Notes: a model not told the origin generated them from the sequence alone. DNA of 64,000 bases from Pseudomonadota bacterium (GCA_021798915.1 JAJZBM010000013.1:1-64000); one strand, 5' to 3'; shown: positions 27,434 to 37,121, counted from the stretch's first letter. Numbers and translations: made by a program.

Positions 27434-29455
27434 TCAGAGCCCGCCATCGCCGAAGGCGAGCATCGCCCGCCCGCGCGCGACGATCGCCTCGGCGGTCAGG
27501 CCGAAATGCGCATAGAGCGCGCCGGCCGGGGCGGAGGCGCCGAAGCCGCGCATACCGACGACATTCGCCTCACTTTCGACATAGCGTGCCCAACCGAAGG
27601 GCGACGCCGCCTCGATCGCCAAACGCGGCGCCCGGCCAAGCACATGGGCACGATAGGCAGCGGTCTGTTCATCGAACAAGGTGAAACAGGGGATGGAAAC
27701 CACCGCCGTCGGCACACCGCTTTTTTCCAGAATCGCTCGTGCCGCGATAGCGATCGCAACTTCCGAGCCCGAGGCGATCAGGGTCAACCGCCGCGTCCCC
27801 CCCGCCTCCGCCAGCACATAGGCGCCGCGCGCGGCGAGCGGCTCGGCGGTTTGGTCATCACGCAGCACCGGCAGCGCCTGGCGCGAGAGTGCGAGCAATG
27901 AAGGCCGCGCACGCCCCAAAAGCGCCGCTTCCCAGCATTCCGCGGTCTCGATCGCATCGGCGGGACGAAATACCAGGAGATTGGGCATGGCGCGCAGGGC
28001 GGCGAGATGCTCGATCGGTTGGTGCGTTGGTCCGTCCTCGCCGAGACCGATACTGTCATGCGTCATCACGTAGATCACCCGCAATCCCATCAGCGCCGAG
28101 AGCCTGATCGCACCGCGGGCGTAATCCGAAAACGCAAGAAAGGTGCCGCCATAAGGAATGAACCCGCGATGGAGGGCGATACCATTCATCGCCGCCGCCA
28201 TGGCGTGTTCGCGAACCCCGTAATGGACGTAGCGCCCGGAAAAATCGCCGGGCCGGATCGGCGTCATGCCGCGCGCGAGGGTGTTGTTGGAATGGGTCAG
28301 ATCGGCCGAACCGCCGATCAGTTCGGGAAGTTCGGCGGCGATAACATCGAGCACCGCCTCGCTCGCCTTGCGGGTCGCGATGTTCGGCCTCGTTTCGATG
28401 AGAGAGCGACGATGGGCGGCCAAAGCCGGCGCCAGCGTCTCGGGCAGAGCGAGGCTCTCGGCGCGCGAAAAGAATGCGCGACATTCGTCCGTGGAATCGG
28501 CCAGATTTCTCTCCCACACCCGCCGCAACGGGCGCGAACGTCTGCCGACAACACGCCATGCATCGAAAATGGCACGCGGGATGTCAAACGGCATCGCGTT
28601 CCAATGCAGAGCCGCGCGGGCGCGGGCGATCTCGTCCGCGCCGAGGGGCGTGCCATGGATGCCGGCGGTGCCCTGCTTCTCCGGCGCGCCGAAACCGATC
28701 ACCGTGCGACAGGCGATGAGCGAGGGGCGGGGGTCGCGCCGTGCCGCCGCGATCGCCTCGCCGACCGCTTCCGGATCGTGCCCGTCCACCGCCTGCGCCT
28801 GCCAGCCATAGGCGGTGAAGCGAAGCAGCGTGTCATCCGACATCGCAAGCGAGGTCGGTCCGTCGATGGAGATATGATTGTCGTCATAAAGCACGATCAG
28901 CCGGCCAAGGCCGAGATGGCCGGCGAACGAGGCCGCCTCGTGCGAAATTCCTTCCATCAGACAGCCATCGCCGGCGATCACATAGGTCCAGTGATCGACG
29001 AGTTTCCGCCCCCAGCGCGCAGCGGCCATCGCCTCCGCGAGCGCCATGCCGACGGCGTTGGCGAATCCCTGGCCGAGCGGTCCGGTCGTCGTCTCGACGC
29101 CTTCGGTGTGGCCGTATTCGGGATGACCGGGCGTTTTTGCGCCGAGTGTGCGAAAGCGCATCAGCTCTTCCCGCGTCATCCCGGGGAACCCGGTCAGATG
29201 AAGCAAGGCGTAGAGCAGCATCGAGCCATGCCCGGCAGAGAGCACGAAGCGATCACGATCGGGCCAGTCCGGTGCCTCGGGGTCGAATTTCAGAAACCGC
29301 GTCCACAGCACCGTCGCGACATCGGCCATGCCCATCGGCATGCCGGGATGGCCCGATTGTGCGCGCTCGACGGCATCCATCGCGAGCGCCCGCACGGCGT
29401 TGGCGAGATCGCGGTCGGTCGTCGTGCCGGGCTTGGCTATGGTTGCATGATTCAT
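27434..29455 (-). CDS. cbbT: Transketolase
   Basis: A 673-residue thiamine-diphosphate enzyme that moves two-carbon units between sugar phosphates, used both in ribulose 5-phosphate regeneration and in the pentose phosphate pathway. Motifs: the TPP/Mg segment [20 protein letters not shown] with [11 protein letters not shown], the substrate-pocket segments [18 protein letters not shown] and [20 protein letters not shown], and the second-half [14 protein letters not shown]. It lies 36 nt after cbbP. Length is normal. Confidence 0.95.
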   Translation of the reverse strand: MNHATIAKPGTTTDRDLANAVRALAMDAVERAQSGHPGMPMGMADVATVLWTRFLKFDPEAPDWPDRDRFVLSAGHGSMLLYALLHLTGFPGMTREELMRFRTLGAKTPGHPEYGHTEGVETTTGPLGQGFANAVGMALAEAMAAARWGRKLVDHWTYVIAGDGCLMEGISHEAASFAGHLGLGRLIVLYDDNHISIDGPTSLAMSDDTLLRFTAYGWQAQAVDGHDPEAVGEAIAAARRDPRPSLIACRTVIGFGAPEKQGTAGIHGTPLGADEIARARAALHWNAMPFDIPRAIFDAWRVVGRRSRPLRRVWERNLADSTDECRAFFSRAESLALPETLAPALAAHRRSLIETRPNIATRKASEAVLDVIAAELPELIGGSADLTHSNNTLARGMTPIRPGDFSGRYVHYGVREHAMAAAMNGIALHRGFIPYGGTFLAFSDYARGAIRLSALMGLRVIYVMTHDSIGLGEDGPTHQPIEHLAALRAMPNLLVFRPADAIETAECWEAALLGRARPSLLALSRQALPVLRDDQTAEPLAARGAYVLAEAGGTRRLTLIASGSEVAIAIAARAILEKSGVPTAVVSIPCFTLFDEQTAAYRAHVLGRAPRLAIEAASPFGWARYVESEANVVGMRGFGASAPAGALYAHFGLTAEAIVARGRAMLAFGDGGL

Positions 29456-29491
29456 GACGATTCCCTCGCGCGAAATTCTTGCGATCGTCGC

Positions 29492-30367
29492 TCACCGCGC
29501 GCGGCGGCGGCGTTCCATCAGTTGCAGGATGAGCGGCGTCAGAATGAGTTGCATCGCGAGATCGAGCTTGCCGCCGGGGATGACGATGGCATTGGCGCGC
29601 GACATGAAGCTGTCGTGAAGCATCGAGACGAGATAGGGAAAATCGATGCCGCGCGGATTGGCGAAGCGGATCACCACGAGCGATTCGTCGGCGGTCGGGA
29701 TCCAGCGCGCGATGAACGGGTTCGAGGTGTCGACCGTCGGCACGCGCTGGAAATTGATGTCGGTGACGGCGAATTGGGGAATGATGTAATGCACGTAATC
29801 CGGCATCCGGCGCAGGATGGTGTCCATCACCGCTTCCGTCGAATAGCCGCGGGTGGCGCGATCGCGATGGATTTTCTGGATCCATTCGAGATTGAGCACC
29901 GGCACGACGCCGATCTTGAGATCGGCATGGCGGGCGATATTGACCTGATCGGTGATCACCGCGCCGTGCAACCCCTCATAGAGCAGAAGATCGCTGCCCT
30001 CCGACAGATCCCGCCATTCGGTGAACGTGCCGGGCGCCGTGCCGTGGTGCTCGGCCTCGATCGCGTCATGAACATAATGGCGATAGCGTCCTGTCCCGTT
30101 CTCGCCATAGCGCGAGAACAGGGCTTCGAGTTCGGCAAAGAGATTCGAATCCGGCCCGAAATGGCTGAAATGATGGTTGCCGCGCGCGGTTTCCTCCGCC
30201 ATCCTGGTCTTCATCCCAGCGCGGTCGTAGCGATGGAAGGAATCGCCCTCGATATAGGCGGCTTCGATTTTTTCGCGACGGAAGATCTGCTCGAACGTGT
30301 GCTTGACCGTCGTCGTGCCGGCCCCCGACGAGCCAGTGACGGAGATGATCGGATGGCTCAGCGACAT
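29492..30367 (-). CDS. cbbP: Phosphoribulokinase
   Basis: A 291-residue kinase that makes ribulose 1,5-bisphosphate from ribulose 5-phosphate and ATP, with RuBisCO the defining enzyme of the cycle. The P-loop is GSSGAGTT (residues 12-19); IEGDSFHRYDRAGMK and LLYEGLHGAVITDQVNI are the class I (proteobacterial, octameric, NADH-activated) motifs. The start at 30367 overlaps the end of cbbF by 10 bases. Confidence 0.96.
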   Translation of the reverse strand: MSLSHPIISVTGSSGAGTTTVKHTFEQIFRREKIEAAYIEGDSFHRYDRAGMKTRMAEETARGNHHFSHFGPDSNLFAELEALFSRYGENGTGRYRHYVHDAIEAEHHGTAPGTFTEWRDLSEGSDLLLYEGLHGAVITDQVNIARHADLKIGVVPVLNLEWIQKIHRDRATRGYSTEAVMDTILRRMPDYVHYIIPQFAVTDINFQRVPTVDTSNPFIARWIPTADESLVVIRFANPRGIDFPYLVSMLHDSFMSRANAIVIPGGKLDLAMQLILTPLILQLMERRRRAR

Positions 30368-31416
30368 GGCGCAAGCTCCCGATCGGTACGAAAGAGGCCG
30401 CGCCGGCCGAACAGCGGCGCACGTTCGGCAATCGCGAGTTCGCCGGCGGAATAAGCGAGAACGCGGGCAACCTTGTCGTCCGCGCCGAAGATCAGGGGCG
30501 TGCGCTGATGGAGGGTGGTCGGCGTGCGAGAAAGAATAGGACAAACGCCGTCGCTTGCCGCACCCCCGGCCTCGCTGATGAGGAAAGCCAGCGGCGCGGC
30601 CTCATAGACGAGGCGGAGGCGGCCTTCGCGATAGCCGGGACGGGCATCGCCGGGATAGAGATAGATGCCGCCGCGAACCAAAACACGATACGCTTCGGCG
30701 ACGACCGACGCGATCCAGCGCATGTTGAAATCCGCCCGCCGCGGCCCCTCCATCCCGGCCATGCAATCATCGACATAGGCACGGATCGGCGCGTCCCAAT
30801 GGCGGTAATTGGAGGCGTTGATCGCGTATTCGTTGGTCCCGCGCGGCAGGCGGAGGGCGGCGCGGGCCAGCAGAAACACGCCGCTCGGCCGATGCAGGGT
30901 GAAGATATGGGTGCCATGGCCGACGCTCAGCACCAGCGCCGTCTCCGGCCCGTAGATCAGAAATCCGGCGGCGATCTGCGCGCGGCCCGGGCGCAGCAAT
31001 TGCTGCGCCGGCGGGATGGCCGGGTCGATCGGCAGGATCGAGAAGATGCTGCCGATCGGGGCATTGACGGCAATGTTGGAAGACCCGTCGAGCGGGTCTA
31101 TGGCGATGGCGAGGCGCCCATCCGCGCGCATCATCAGCGGGGCTTCCGCCTCTTCCGAGCCGAGCACCGCGACCGGCGCATGGCGAAGGGCGGCGACGAA
31201 GATGTCGTGGGCGCGGCGATCGAGTTCTTTTTGCGCGTCCCCACCGGGATTGGCGTCGAGGCCGGCGGCGAGATCGCCGGCGAGCGGGCCGAGGGCGCAA
31301 AGCTCGGCGAGCTTCCGCCCGGCCTCGGCACAGGCGAGGACCGTAACCGCGACCGCCTCGCGCGCCGGATCATACGCCGCCCAATGCGTGAGATGGTCTT
31401 CCAGGGTCTGCTTCAT
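30358..31416 (-). CDS. cbbF: Fructose-1,6-bisphosphatase, class I
   Basis: A 352-residue Mg-dependent phosphatase for fructose 1,6-bisphosphate and probably sedoheptulose 1,7-bisphosphate, both irreversible Calvin-cycle steps. The signature IDPLDGSSNIAVNAPIGSIF, the upstream LGSEEAEAPL and the substrate segment GDARPGYREGRLRLVYEAAP are present. It is the first gene of the Calvin operon. The ATG at 31416 has GGAGGA 8 nt upstream. It is divergent from cbbR across 131 bp. Confidence 0.94.
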   Translation of the reverse strand: MKQTLEDHLTHWAAYDPAREAVAVTVLACAEAGRKLAELCALGPLAGDLAAGLDANPGGDAQKELDRRAHDIFVAALRHAPVAVLGSEEAEAPLMMRADGRLAIAIDPLDGSSNIAVNAPIGSIFSILPIDPAIPPAQQLLRPGRAQIAAGFLIYGPETALVLSVGHGTHIFTLHRPSGVFLLARAALRLPRGTNEYAINASNYRHWDAPIRAYVDDCMAGMEGPRRADFNMRWIASVVAEAYRVLVRGGIYLYPGDARPGYREGRLRLVYEAAPLAFLISEAGGAASDGVCPILSRTPTTLHQRTPLIFGADDKVARVLAYSAGELAIAERAPLFGRRGLFRTDRELAPCR

Positions 31417-31547
31417 CGCTTCCTCCTCCACTGGACCATAATTTCCGTGGTCCGGCCGATGGCGCAATGATCGTTCGCGCGCATTCTGTTGAGGGACATG
31501 AATAGTCACTCTTGTCGGTGAAAGCGATTTTAATTAATTTTCTCAGA
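31417..31547. promoter_or_regulatory. Divergent control region of the Calvin operon and cbbR
   Basis: This 131-bp stretch separates the cbbF start from the cbbR start. Its cbbR-proximal part is strikingly A+T-rich for the genome, with overlapping TTAATTAA/AATTAATT palindromes at 31527-31541. LysR-type activators bind T-N11-A dyads in such divergent regions, so CbbR probably acts here on both genes. Individual -35 and -10 boxes cannot be called with confidence. Confidence 0.6.
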
Positions 31548-32507
31548 ATGAAAAATTTATTGAATAGCGCCCGCCGCCGCCTGACCCTGAAGCAGATGCG
31601 CGGCTTCGCCGCCATCGTCGAGCACGGCACCATCACCGGGGCCGCCGCCGCCATCGGCGTAACCCCGCCGGCAATTTTGCATCAACTCCGCGAGATCGAG
31701 GACGGTTTCGGCCTGCCGCTTCTGGAGCGCGGCCACGGCACGGCGATCCCGACCGAGGCCGGACGTGAAATCCTGACCACCATCGCCCGCATCGAAACCA
31801 GCCTCACCGATTGTTTCGACGCCATCGCAGCGCTCGCCGGCATGCAGCGCGGCCATGTCGCGATCGGGGTGATCAGCACCGCGAAATATTTCGCGCCGAG
31901 CGCGCTGGCCGCCTTCAAGCGTGCCTATCCCGAGATCGATCTCCGCCTGCTGGTCGGCAATCGCGGCGAGACGGTGGCGGCGCTCGAACGCTTCGATATC
32001 GATCTCGCCATCATGGGCCGCCCGCCGGAGCATTTCGATGTCACCGAAGTCGCGATCGGCCCCCACCCGCACGTCATCATCGCCGCCCCCGATCATCCGC
32101 TCGCCGGGCGCGCCGCGATCGCGCCGGGCGCCCTCCTCGATCAGCCCTTCCTGCTCCGCGAGCCGGGCTCGGGGACGCGCGCCTTGGTCCGACGCCTGTT
32201 CGAAAGCGCCGGGCTCGATCCTGCCGGCGGCATGGAGTTCGGCAGCAACGAGACGATCAAGCAGGCGGTGATCGCCGGGATGGGCATCGCGCTGATCTCC
32301 GCCCACACCATCGCCGCCGAATGGGCGGATCGGCGGATCGCCATTCTCGATGTCGTCGGCTTGCCGATCTTGCGGCAATGGTATCTGGTCCGGCGGCGGG
32401 AGAAGCGGCTCTTGCCGGCGGCACGCGCCTTGTGGGAACATCTGGTGCGGGATGGCGGCAGGTTTCTGCCCAGGATCGACCTGCCGGGCAAGTCCCCTGC
32501 CGGCTGA
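31548..32507 (+). CDS. cbbR: LysR-type Calvin-cycle regulator CbbR
   Basis: A 319-residue LysR-family activator. The helix-turn-helix comes first (LTLKQMRGFAAIVEHGTITG and AAIGVTPPAILHQLREIED), then the effector domain (about residues 100-305), which in CbbR proteins senses metabolites such as NADPH or ribulose bisphosphate. I take the ATG at 31548; a TTG at 31512 in frame would add 12 residues but lies in the control region. Its divergent position next to cbbF is the standard CbbR arrangement. It ends 11 bp before the next gene, so the two are probably co-transcribed. Confidence 0.92.
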   Translation: MKNLLNSARRRLTLKQMRGFAAIVEHGTITGAAAAIGVTPPAILHQLREIEDGFGLPLLERGHGTAIPTEAGREILTTIARIETSLTDCFDAIAALAGMQRGHVAIGVISTAKYFAPSALAAFKRAYPEIDLRLLVGNRGETVAALERFDIDLAIMGRPPEHFDVTEVAIGPHPHVIIAAPDHPLAGRAAIAPGALLDQPFLLREPGSGTRALVRRLFESAGLDPAGGMEFGSNETIKQAVIAGMGIALISAHTIAAEWADRRIAILDVVGLPILRQWYLVRRREKRLLPAARALWEHLVRDGGRFLPRIDLPGKSPAG

Positions 32508-32518
32508 GGGAGGTGGCC

Positions 32519-33871
32519 ATGCGCGTTGCGATCATCGGCCTTCTGGCGCTCGGCGCGGTGCCCGCGCATGCCGGCGATGAGCGCGATGGGGGCGCGGCCT
32601 ATGGCGGCTGGCGGGATGATCGGCCCGGCCTCATCCGCCACCTCACCGAAGCCGATCTCCGCGCGCCGGGGACGCAAACCGTCGCCAGCAACGGCGCCCG
32701 CATCGCCCCCTGCCCGCCCGGATTTTTGCCACGCGTGCCGCCGGGTTTCGCCGTCGATCGCGTAGCCACCGGGCTTGCCATGCCGCGCACCCTCCGGACG
32801 GCACCAGACGGCACCATCTTCCTCGCCGAAAGCGGCGCCGGGCGCATCCTCGTCTTCCCGCCGGATGTCGCAACTACCGGCAGCGCGCCGCGCGTCTTCG
32901 CCGAAGGTCTCGATCAGCCCTACGGCATCGCGTTTTTTCCGCCCGGCCCGGCGCCGGCTTTCGTCTATGTCGGCGAGAGCGGGCGCGTGTTACGCTTTCC
33001 CTACCATCCCGGCACGCCGAAAGCGGCGGGGCCGGCGGAGGTGATCCTCGCCGATCTGCCGCGAGGCGGACACTGGACGCGCGATCTCGCCGCGGCCGCC
33101 GATGGAAACCATCTCTATGTCGCGATCGGCTCGGCCTCCAATCTCGGCGAAGAAATGCCGCCCGCCCCACCCGGCGGCCTCGCCGCCTTTGCCGCCGCCG
33201 AAGGCGAGGCCACACCCTGGGGTGGCGCCTGGGGGGCGGAGCAAGGCCGCGCCGAAGTGCGGATTTTCGACCCCGATGGCCGGCACGCGCGGGCCTATGC
33301 AACCGGGCTTCGCAACTGCTCCGGCCTCACGATCGGTCCCCAAGAGAGCGATCTCCAGGGGGACAATCTCTGGTGCGTTGTCAATGAGCGCGACATGCTG
33401 GGCGACGATCTGCCGCCCGATTATGCGACGCATCTCAAACCCGGCGGATTTTACGGCTGGCCGTGGTTTTATATCGGCGATCATCAAGACCCCCGCCTTG
33501 CCGGCCGCCGCCCCGATCTCGCCGCCCATGTCACGGTGCCGGACGTGCTGTTTCAGCCCCACTCCGCCCCGCTCGGAATCGCGTTCTATGCGACGGGAAA
33601 TTTTCCTGCCGAATACCGTGGCGATGCCTTCGTCACCCTCCATGGTTCGTGGAATCGCACGCTGCGCACCGGCTACAAGCTGGTGCGGCTGTTGTTCCAC
33701 GACGGCGCGCCGACCGGCGCCTATCAGGATTTCCTCACCGGTTTCGCGCTCGATGACGATCATGTCTGCGGCCGCCCGGTCGGCGTCACCGTCACCAAGG
33801 AAGGCGCGCTGCTGATCAGCGAGGACGCCAACGGCGCGATCTGGCGTGTGCGCTGGGCAGGCAAACAATAA
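32519..33871 (+). CDS. Secreted sorbosone/glucose dehydrogenase-like beta-propeller
   Basis: A 450-residue periplasmic protein with a signal peptide (residues 1-19, AHAGD). The propeller repeats are of the soluble PQQ glucose/L-sorbosone dehydrogenase family: GLAMPRTLRTAPDGTIFLAE, GLDQPYGIAFFP, YATGLRNCSGLTIGP, FQPHSAPLGIAFYATGNFP, HGSWNRTLRTGYKLVRL, and VTKEGALLISEDANGAIWRV. No haem-binding CxxCH is present. It probably oxidises a sugar or aldose with PQQ, but many family members are uncharacterised. It follows cbbR by 11 bp and ends at half repeat copy C. Confidence 0.85.
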   Translation: MRVAIIGLLALGAVPAHAGDERDGGAAYGGWRDDRPGLIRHLTEADLRAPGTQTVASNGARIAPCPPGFLPRVPPGFAVDRVATGLAMPRTLRTAPDGTIFLAESGAGRILVFPPDVATTGSAPRVFAEGLDQPYGIAFFPPGPAPAFVYVGESGRVLRFPYHPGTPKAAGPAEVILADLPRGGHWTRDLAAAADGNHLYVAIGSASNLGEEMPPAPPGGLAAFAAAEGEATPWGGAWGAEQGRAEVRIFDPDGRHARAYATGLRNCSGLTIGPQESDLQGDNLWCVVNERDMLGDDLPPDYATHLKPGGFYGWPWFYIGDHQDPRLAGRRPDLAAHVTVPDVLFQPHSAPLGIAFYATGNFPAEYRGDAFVTLHGSWNRTLRTGYKLVRLLFHDGAPTGAYQDFLTGFALDDDHVCGRPVGVTVTKEGALLISEDANGAIWRVRWAGKQ

Positions 33872-33882
33872 GAAGAAAAATA

Positions 33883-33915
33883 GTTCTTTTTTGTAAAAAA
33901 GAACCAAAAAACTTT
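33883..33915. repeat. Half copy of the compound palindromic element, copy C
   Basis: Only hairpin 1 (33883-33904, arms GTTCTTTTTT and AAAAAAGAAC, GT loop) plus the following CAAAAAACTTT is present, 11 bp after the sorbosone-dehydrogenase-like gene. The central hairpin and hairpin 2 are missing; the rest of the gap (33916-33969) shows nothing similar. Confidence 0.8.
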
Positions 33916-33969
33916 CATCTCGCGCAGCCGCCTCTTTCCCTCCGCCGCGCCAACGGGCAGAATGACGGC

Positions 33970-35583
33970 ATGACGAACGCGCTTTATTACGGTGATAATC
34001 TCGATGTTCTCCGGGGCCATATCCCGGACCAGAGCGTCGATCTCGTCTATCTCGACCCGCCGTTCAACTCGGACGCGACCTACAACCTGCTATTCCGCGC
34101 CCCCGCCGGGCAGCGCAGCGAGGCGCAGATCGAGGCATTCGCCGATACCTGGCATTGGGGCGAGGCCGCTGCCCGCGCCTTCGACGAAGTGCTCCACTCC
34201 AGCCACACCGGCGCCGCCACCATGCTGCGCGCCATGCGCTCGTTCCTTGGCGAGAACGACATGATGGCCTATCTCGCGATGATGGCCGTGCGCCTGATCG
34301 AACTCCATCGCGTCCTCAAACCAACCGGCAGTCTCTATCTGCATTGCGACCCCACGGCCAGCCATTATTTGAAAATTTTGCTGGATGCGGTTTTCGGTAT
34401 CGAGCATTTTCTGAATGAAATTACCTGGAAACGAACGAGCGCGCACAATACGGCTCGTAAATATGGGAAAATTTCCGACATATTGCTATTTTATAGCAAG
34501 ACAAAAAATTATCTGTGGAATAATCAATATACTGATTTTAGCCAAAAACAAATGAAACGATACAAAATAGATAAAGATGGCCGTCTATACAAATGTGAAA
34601 ATTTGACAGCTGATCGAGTAAATTCAGTATCTGGCAAATTCGAATGGCGCGGCACGACACCGCCGTCAAGTCGAGGGTGGGGTTACACGCCTGAACAGCT
34701 AGAAAAATGGTGGGCTGAGGGGCGCATACTTACCCGCAAGGACGGTTCGCCAAGGATGGATGGCCTGAAAGTATATTTGGATGATCTGCCTGGGCAGCCG
34801 CTCCAATCGATTTGGACCGATATCGAGCGAATCGGCAACACATCCAAGGAACGCCTCGGCTATCCCACGCAAAAACCCCTGGCATTGCTGGAACGCATCA
34901 TCAAAACGTCGAGCAACGAGGGCGATGTCGTCCTCGACCCCTTCTGCGGCTGCGGCACGGCGGTGCACGCGGCGCAGAAACTCGGGCGGCAATGGATCGG
35001 CATCGATATCACCCATCTCGCCATTTCGCTGATCGAGCGACGGCTCAAGGACGCATTTCCCGGCATCGCGTTCGAGGTTCACGGCACGCCCAAGGATCTG
35101 GACGGCGCGCGCGATCTGGCGCGACGCGACAAATATCAGTTCCAGTGGTGGGCCGTCTCTCTCGTCGATGCCGTGCCCCAGGGCGGCAAAAAAAAGGGTG
35201 CCGATCGCGGCATCGATGGCATCCGCTGGGTGCGCACCGGGCCGCACGGGGGAGATGTGGAAAAAGTGCTTGTCTCGGTGAAGGGCGGCGAGCATGTCAC
35301 CAGCGCCATGGTGCGCGATCTCAAGGGCACCGTGGAGCGCGAGGGCGCGGCGGCGGGGCTGTTCATCACCCTCGCCGCGCCGACCCGCGAGATGCGGCGC
35401 GAGGCGGCCGCCTCGGGCTTTTTTGACACCAGTTTCGGCCGCCATCCGCGATTGCAGATTTTTACCATCGAGGAACTGCTCGCCGGGATGCGCCCTAAAC
35501 TGCCGTCCCACGGAAGCGGCGAGGGGTTCCGCAAGGCGGCGCGTGAACGCGGCGCGGCGGCGCAAGGCGATTTCGGCCTTTGA
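33970..35583 (+). CDS. DNA methyltransferase with C-terminal Mrr-like domain
   Basis: A 537-residue amino-methyltransferase (N6-adenine or N4-cytosine). The catalytic motif LDPPFNSD comes early (about residue 30), the target-recognition region lies in the middle (about 130-270), and the SAM-binding motif DPFCGCGTAVHAAQKLGR lies near residue 325, an order of beta-class enzymes. From about residue 395 a second domain of restriction-endonuclease fold follows (GADRGIDG, then VLVSVKGGEHV). In Mrr-type nucleases the last motif is Q/ExK; here it is SVK, so cleavage is doubtful. About 34365-34775 is far richer in A+T than its flanks (58 G+C in 180 bases counted at 34441-34620, 32%). No separate restriction gene is adjacent. 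Confidence 0.88.
   Translation: MTNALYYGDNLDVLRGHIPDQSVDLVYLDPPFNSDATYNLLFRAPAGQRSEAQIEAFADTWHWGEAAARAFDEVLHSSHTGAATMLRAMRSFLGENDMMAYLAMMAVRLIELHRVLKPTGSLYLHCDPTASHYLKILLDAVFGIEHFLNEITWKRTSAHNTARKYGKISDILLFYSKTKNYLWNNQYTDFSQKQMKRYKIDKDGRLYKCENLTADRVNSVSGKFEWRGTTPPSSRGWGYTPEQLEKWWAEGRILTRKDGSPRMDGLKVYLDDLPGQPLQSIWTDIERIGNTSKERLGYPTQKPLALLERIIKTSSNEGDVVLDPFCGCGTAVHAAQKLGRQWIGIDITHLAISLIERRLKDAFPGIAFEVHGTPKDLDGARDLARRDKYQFQWWAVSLVDAVPQGGKKKGADRGIDGIRWVRTGPHGGDVEKVLVSVKGGEHVTSAMVRDLKGTVEREGAAAGLFITLAAPTREMRREAAASGFFDTSFGRHPRLQIFTIEELLAGMRPKLPSHGSGEGFRKAARERGAAAQGDFGL
34365..34775 (+). other. A+T-rich insert encoding the target-recognition region of the methyltransferase
   Basis: Within a continuous reading frame the base composition drops from the G+C-rich norm to about a third G+C by hand count over 34441-34620, with codons such as AAA, AAT and ATA that neighbours avoid. 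The flanking catalytic and SAM-binding parts are G+C-rich. This is what exchange of the specificity domain from a foreign gene would leave. Confidence 0.75.
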
Positions 35584-36215
35584 TCGTCTCGGCGTGGGCG
35601 ATCGACGTGCTGGACTGGATCGGAACCCTGGTGTTCGCGGCCAGCGGCGCGCTGGTCGGCGTGCAGAAACGATTCGATCTGTTCGGGGTGCTGTTTCTCG
35701 CTTTCGTCGTCGCGGTGGTCGGCGGCATGACGCGCGATGTCTTGATCGGCGCGGTGCCGCCGGTCGCCATCACCGATATCACCTATTTCCTGATCTCCGT
35801 TGCCGGCGGCCTGATCATCTTCCGGTGGTACCCCCGCATCGTTGCGTTGCAGCGGCCAATTCTGCTGTTCGACGCGGTGGGTCTCTCGCTCTTCGCCGTC
35901 ACCGGCACGGAGAAGGCGATCGAATACGGCATCAATCCGGTGATGGCGGCGCTTCTCGGCATGATCACCGGCATCGGCGGCGGCATGACGCGCGATGTGC
36001 TGGCGGGTGATGTGCCGTTCGTGCTGCGTGGCGATCTCTATGCCCTGGCGGCGCTCGCCGCCGGGGCCACGGTCGCGCTCGGCCATGCGCTCGCGATCAC
36101 GCCGCTCGCGCCGATGCTGCTGGGCGGGGGGATCTGCGTGTTCCTGCGCCTGATGGCCATCTATCGCGGCTGGCGCGCCCCGGTCGCGCGATGGGGCGAC
36201 GCCGGACCACGGTGA
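35580..36215 (+). CDS. TRIC-type cation channel (UPF0126)
   Basis: A 211-residue inner-membrane protein with about seven helices in two repeats, each with the glycine hinge GGMTRDVL (near residues 46 and 133). Prokaryotic TRIC proteins form K-permeable trimers. The TTG start at 35580 overlaps the methyltransferase stop (TTGA), so translation is probably coupled, although no functional link is known. Confidence 0.85.
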   Translation: MIVSAWAIDVLDWIGTLVFAASGALVGVQKRFDLFGVLFLAFVVAVVGGMTRDVLIGAVPPVAITDITYFLISVAGGLIIFRWYPRIVALQRPILLFDAVGLSLFAVTGTEKAIEYGINPVMAALLGMITGIGGGMTRDVLAGDVPFVLRGDLYALAALAAGATVALGHALAITPLAPMLLGGGICVFLRLMAIYRGWRAPVARWGDAGPR

Positions 36216-36419
36216 GAGCGGACTTGCCGAACCCAAGGTCCTCCTCAATCGCCTTCGAAAACCGCTTCCGCTCCATCACCAAAAATCCCCTCCTTTCGCA
36301 TCAGGAGCTCTCCACTTTTCCGAGGCAAGTCCAAGTCCATGCCGTTTCGATCAAGGTGCCCAAGCGAGGTCTGTCCACAGCCTGGAAGGCAGCTTCTGAG
36401 ACCACGCCCGCCGGCAGGC
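36216..36419. other. Gap between TRIC gene and trmB, nothing identified
   Basis: The stretch is 204 bp of mixed composition. Frames on both strands are open over most of it, but none gives a recognisable protein. A remnant of a mobile element is possible but not shown. It separates a plus-strand from a minus-strand gene and may hold terminators; no clear stem with a T-run is visible. Confidence 0.4.
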
Positions 36420-37121
36420 TCAAACCCGTCGCAGCGACCAGTAAAGCGGCGTCCGGCCGGCTTTGAGCGCCTTCGCCTCATAGCGCGTCGGCGCCCAGCC
36501 CGGCGGACGCGTCGTCATCGGCGCGGCGGGCGCGAAAAATGGCTGCGTCGCCAGAGTTTCGGCGGTCCAGGCCTGATAGGTCGGATCATCGGTCGCGATC
36601 CGCCATTCGCCGCCGGGGCGGAGCGCACGGGCGATGAGCGGCAGGTTCTCGGGATGCACGAAGCGGCGCTTGGCGTGGCGCGTCTTCGGCCAGGGGTCCG
36701 GGAACAGCAGAAACACGCGCGCAAGAGAGGCTTCCGGCATGGCGCCGAGCACGATCCGCGCATCATTGTCCCAGAGGCGGAGAAAGGGCGGCAGTGGCGC
36801 GTTCGCCTCCTCCCCTTCCGGCACCAGCCGGCCGAGCAGCGAGGCGATGCCGTTGGCATAGACCTCGCACGCGATCAGCGCGGCCTCAGGGTGGGCGGCG
36901 ATCTCGGCGAGCGCGTGTTCACCACCGCCGAAGCCGATCTCGAACGCGACCGACGCCGCGCCGCCCAGCCCAGCGAGCGGATCGGCGGGGTCGAGGCGAA
37001 GGCGCGGCAGAGTTTCGGCGAGCAGACGCGCCTGGCGCGGGCGCAGGGCATGGCCGTGCTGGCGGCCATAGAGCCGCGCCGGCGGTTTTTTGATCCTGCC
37101 CGCACCAGCCTCCGCGTTCAG
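36420..37121 (-). CDS. trmB: tRNA (guanine-46-N7)-methyltransferase
   Basis: A SAM-dependent tRNA methyltransferase of about 233 residues. Motifs: PARLYGRQHGHALRPRQARL at the N-terminus, SAM site FEIGFGGGEHALAEIA, LIACEVYANGIASLL, and FPDPWPKTRHAKRRFVHPEN (substrate and catalysis). The start is uncertain. No ATG, GTG or TTG lies between the metK stop and the conserved N-terminus. The options are CTG at 37121 (used here, with GAGGGG directly before it) or ATG at 37202, which would overlap metK by 77 bases. Co-transcribed with metK, which supplies its cofactor. Confidence 0.85.
   Translation of the reverse strand: MNAEAGAGRIKKPPARLYGRQHGHALRPRQARLLAETLPRLRLDPADPLAGLGGAASVAFEIGFGGGEHALAEIAAHPEAALIACEVYANGIASLLGRLVPEGEEANAPLPPFLRLWDNDARIVLGAMPEASLARVFLLFPDPWPKTRHAKRRFVHPENLPLIARALRPGGEWRIATDDPTYQAWTAETLATQPFFAPAAPMTTRPPGWAPTRYEAKALKAGRTPLYWSLRRV

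Noticed and set aside
36216-36419. A transposase remnant between the TRIC gene and trmB
   Set aside because: Frames are open on both strands but I recognise no transposase motif, inverted repeat or target duplication.
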